Below are positions 6,312 to 8,462 of a stretch of 8,462 bases of DNA, in pieces. The stretch is from Pseudomonadota bacterium (lineage in GTDB: Bacteria > Pseudomonadota > Gammaproteobacteria > Steroidobacterales > Steroidobacteraceae). The translations under genes were made by a program, and so were the position numbers. The stretch lies in NCBI GenBank assembly GCA_021838065.1, contig JAKCEJ010000114.1:1-8462 (forward strand). The letters run 5' to 3'. The notes under the pieces were generated by a model. The model did not search any database, had not been told where the DNA came from, and worked only from the letters and a program-made list of their open reading frames with translations. Numbering within the stretch: position 1 is the first letter of the stretch; every line of letters starts with the position of its first letter.

Positions 6312-6317
6312 TACACT
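6312..6317 (+). promoter_or_regulatory. -10-like TACACT directly before the M16 start codon
   Basis: TACACT ends seven bases before the ATG at 6324, so if used, transcription would begin at or next to the A of the start codon and give a leaderless mRNA. That would fit the absence of a ribosome site. No good -35 is seen, and the TAGACA/TATAGC pair upstream is a stronger candidate. Confidence 0.2.
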
Positions 6318-6323
6318 GGGTCC

Positions 6324-7646
6324 ATGAGACGCACCGCCCTCGCCCCGACTCCTGCGTTTCGCGCACCGGCGCCGGCTGGACGCGACGGCGTGCACGCGCA
6401 GACGCTCGCCAACGGGATGCAGGTGATCGTCTGGCCGGTGCATCACATCCCCAATGTCGCCCTGAACCTGTGGGTGCGCGCCGGCAGCCGCAACGAGCGG
6501 CCCGGGATCACTGGGCTCGCGCACTTCTTCGAGCACATGATGTTCAACGGCACGCGCACTCGCGCGCCCGGGGAGTTCGACCGCCTGATGGAGGCGCAGG
6601 GCGGCGCGAACAACGCCTTCACCAGCGACGATGTCACCGTGTACGAGGATTGGTTTCCCGCAGGCGCGCTCGAGCTGGTGTTGGAGCTCGAGGCGGACCG
6701 CGTGGCGAACCTGGCGTTCGCGCCGCAGCTGATCGAAAGCGAGCGCGGCGTCGTCGCCTCCGAGCGACGGCTGCGCGTCGAGGACAACAACCACGGCCTG
6801 CTCGCCGAACGGGTCCAGGCGGCCGCCTTCACCGCGCATCCTTACCGGTTCCCGACCATCGGCTGGCCGGAGGACATCCGCGCCTGGCGGCTGGAGGATC
6901 TGCAGGCCTTCTACACGACCTATTACGCGCCGAACAATCTGACGCTGACGCTCGCCGGGGATCTCGATCCGCGCGCCGCCGTGCGCCTGGCGCGGCGCTA
7001 CTTCGAGCCGATCGCGGCGCAGGCGCCGCCGTCGCCGGTGCGCGTGCGCGAACCGCCGCAGCTCGGGGAGCGGCGCGTCACGACCCGGCGCAAGGTGCAG
7101 ACGCCCGTGCTGCAGTGCGCCTACAAGGCTCCTGGCGCCACAGACGAGCGCGCCAGCGCGATTCATCTGCTGATGTCGGTGCTGATGGAGGGCGATGCCT
7201 CGCGCCTGCACCGCGCGCTTGTCGAGGAGCGGCGTGTCGCGATCGAAGTCGGCGGCCACTGGCAGGAAGGCTTCGATCCCGGGCTGCTGTGGCTGTCGCT
7301 GACGCTGCCGCAGGATACCGACCCGGCGCACGCCCTGGCCACGCTCGATGCGGAGCTGGCGCGGGTGATCGATGAGGGCGTGACGCAGGCTGAACTCGAG
7401 CGGGCGCGCAATCTGGCGATCGTCGGCTTCTGGAAGCGGCTCGCAACCATCGACGGCAAGGCGCACCTGCTCGGCGAATACGCGGTGTTCCACGGGCGCT
7501 GGTCGGACCTGTTCGAAGCGCCGCGGCGCCTCACTGCGGTCACGCGCGAGCAGCTGCGTGCGGTCGCCGAGGACATCCTCGCAACCAGATGTCGTACCGT
7601 TGGCATCCTCGCCCGGGGCGGGCGGCGCGCGCGAGCCCAACGCTGA
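6324..7646 (+). CDS. M16 family zinc metallopeptidase, catalytic subunit
   Basis: This 440-residue protein is an M16B-size (single-unit) peptidase of the pitrilysin/mitochondrial processing peptidase superfamily. The inverted zinc motif H67-F-F-E70-H71 is intact, and the distal glutamate ligand is expected at E147 in VVASERR, 76 residues after H71 as in the family pattern; E140 of ESERG is the accompanying conserved glutamate. GGANNAFTSDDVTVY (93-107) is the usual glycine/asparagine substrate-edge strand, and the C-terminal half has LLMSVLMEGDASRLHRALVEE. There is no signal peptide or hydrophobic N-terminus, unlike many periplasmic relatives, so a cytoplasmic location is likely. The ATG at 6324 is preferred over an in-frame GTG at 6282 because the latter adds nothing recognisable. 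No good ribosome site precedes 6324. The next M16 gene overlaps its stop by one base, which implies a heterodimer. Confidence 0.93.
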   Translation: MRRTALAPTPAFRAPAPAGRDGVHAQTLANGMQVIVWPVHHIPNVALNLWVRAGSRNERPGITGLAHFFEHMMFNGTRTRAPGEFDRLMEAQGGANNAFTSDDVTVYEDWFPAGALELVLELEADRVANLAFAPQLIESERGVVASERRLRVEDNNHGLLAERVQAAAFTAHPYRFPTIGWPEDIRAWRLEDLQAFYTTYYAPNNLTLTLAGDLDPRAAVRLARRYFEPIAAQAPPSPVRVREPPQLGERRVTTRRKVQTPVLQCAYKAPGATDERASAIHLLMSVLMEGDASRLHRALVEERRVAIEVGGHWQEGFDPGLLWLSLTLPQDTDPAHALATLDAELARVIDEGVTQAELERARNLAIVGFWKRLATIDGKAHLLGEYAVFHGRWSDLFEAPRRLTAVTREQLRAVAEDILATRCRTVGILARGGRRARAQR

Positions 7647-8462
7647 TGGTTCGCGTGCCGGAGCACGAGCGCCTCGTTCTCGACAACGGGGCGACGCTGA
7701 TCCTGCTGCCGCGCCGGGAGGTGCCGCTGCTCGCCTGCCAGGTGTTGCTGCGCGGCGGCAGCGCCGTGGACTCGCCGGCGCCCCCTGGGGCCGCCTCGCT
7801 GGTGGCGGCGCTGCTGGAGAAGGGCGCCGGCGCGCGGGACGCCTATGCCTTCGCGGAAACCGTGGAAGGCGCCGGCGGCAGCTACGGCGCGGCCGCCGGC
7901 CCGGAGGCGATCGCGGTGCGCAGCCAGTTCCTGGCGCGCGACCAGGAACTGATGCTCGAGCTGCTCAGCGACACGCTGCGCGCGCCGCGCCTGGAGGAGC
8001 GCGAGTTCGAGCATCTGCGCGAGCGGCAGATCGAATTCATCAAGGCGGTGAAGGATTCCGAGCCCGCCGAGCTGATCGATGCATACGGCCGGGCGATGCT
8101 GTTCGCCGGTCATCCTTACGCGCGGCCGGTGCACGGCAGCGAGTCCTCCCTGACACAAGTCACTCACGCCCACGCGCGCCACTACTATCGCGCGCACTTC
8201 GGCGCGGACCGGCTGATTCTGGTGCTGGCCGGGGATCTCGATATCGATCGGGCCGAGCAGGCCGTGCGCAGTGCGTTTGAATCGTGGCCGCAGGCCGTCG
8301 GTCGCCCGCCGCTGGCGCAGCCGGTGCCGAGCACCGGCCGGCGCGTGCTGCTCGTGGATGCGCCCGGTGCGGCGCAGTCTCACTTCTGGATCGGCACGGG
8401 CGGCGTCGACCGCAAGTACCCCCGCCGCGCCGCGCTCGATCTGGTCAACACGCTGTTCGGCG
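7646..8462 (+). CDS. M16 family peptidase-like, non-catalytic subunit, partial (C-terminus beyond right edge)
   Basis: The frame runs 272 codons from the ATG at 7646 to the window edge without a stop. The fold is M16: RLVLDNGATLILLPRREVPLL at the start, ETVEGAGGSYGAAAG (71-85), FAGHPYARPVHG (153-164), and AHFGADRLILVLAGDLD (183-199). Aligned with the preceding protein, its HxxEH positions fall on A54, L57 and E58 (SLVAALLEKG), so both zinc histidines and the catalytic glutamate are gone. This is the usual state of the inactive partner in two-component M16B peptidases, which supplies substrate-binding residues from its C-terminal half. That half lies mostly outside the window. The start ATG shares its A with the upstream TGA stop (TGATG), and there is no clear ribosome site, so translation is probably coupled. 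There is no signal peptide, matching its partner. Confidence 0.9.
   Translation, partial: MVRVPEHERLVLDNGATLILLPRREVPLLACQVLLRGGSAVDSPAPPGAASLVAALLEKGAGARDAYAFAETVEGAGGSYGAAAGPEAIAVRSQFLARDQELMLELLSDTLRAPRLEEREFEHLRERQIEFIKAVKDSEPAELIDAYGRAMLFAGHPYARPVHGSESSLTQVTHAHARHYYRAHFGADRLILVLAGDLDIDRAEQAVRSAFESWPQAVGRPPLAQPVPSTGRRVLLVDAPGAAQSHFWIGTGGVDRKYPRRAALDLVNTLFG

Noticed and set aside
6150..7640. A 496-codon open frame on the minus strand opposite the catalytic M16 gene
   Set aside because: Its translation is Arg/His/Gln/Ala-rich without recognisable domains, and the plus strand encodes a clear M16 peptidase with full motifs. Long antisense open frames are expected at this GC content.
7163..8383. 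A 406-codon minus-strand open frame opposite the two M16 genes
   Set aside because: Same compositional signature of an antisense shadow; it crosses the junction of two well-supported plus-strand genes.

Overview
This is a GC-rich chromosomal window with strong G/C preference at codon third positions and no mobile-element, phage, CRISPR, tRNA or rRNA signature. The mix of families (a YdbH/AsmA-like exported protein, a SixA-type phosphatase, a YheT-type hydrolase and a paired M16B peptidase) suggests a high-GC gammaproteobacterium, perhaps of the Xanthomonadales/Nevskiales/Steroidobacter kind. That placement is inference from family content, not a database match.

Layout from left to right. (1) Positions 1-1848, minus strand: a large exported AsmA/YdbH-like protein, cut by the left edge. 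(2) Positions 1937-3657, plus strand: a two-gene operon of a PAP2 lipid phosphatase and a GT4 glycosyltransferase, overlapping by one base. The 88-bp gap it shares with gene 1 holds a perfect 6-bp inverted repeat. A Pho-box-like sequence sits at the first codon of gene 1. (3) Positions 3686-4174, minus strand: a SixA-like histidine phosphatase, convergent with the glycosyltransferase. (4) Positions 4364-4978, plus strand: a class I SAM-dependent methyltransferase, divergent from sixA, with a plausible sigma-70-like promoter on each side of the gap. (5) Positions 5117-6202, plus strand: a YheT-family alpha/beta hydrolase. (6) Positions 6324-8462, plus strand: two M16 peptidase genes overlapping by one base. 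The first has the full zinc site, the second has lost it, and the second is cut by the right edge.

How they may work together. The PAP2 and GT4 genes look like one unit acting on membrane lipids or lipid-linked sugars. The exported AsmA-like protein diverging from them could also be an envelope factor. The M16 pair looks like a heterodimeric peptidase with one catalytic and one non-catalytic subunit. SixA, the methyltransferase and YheT look like separate single-gene units. Nothing here is clearly a new defence or mobile system. The items most worth a second look are the Pho-box-like site beside a possible glycolipid operon and the signal-less active/inactive M16 pair.
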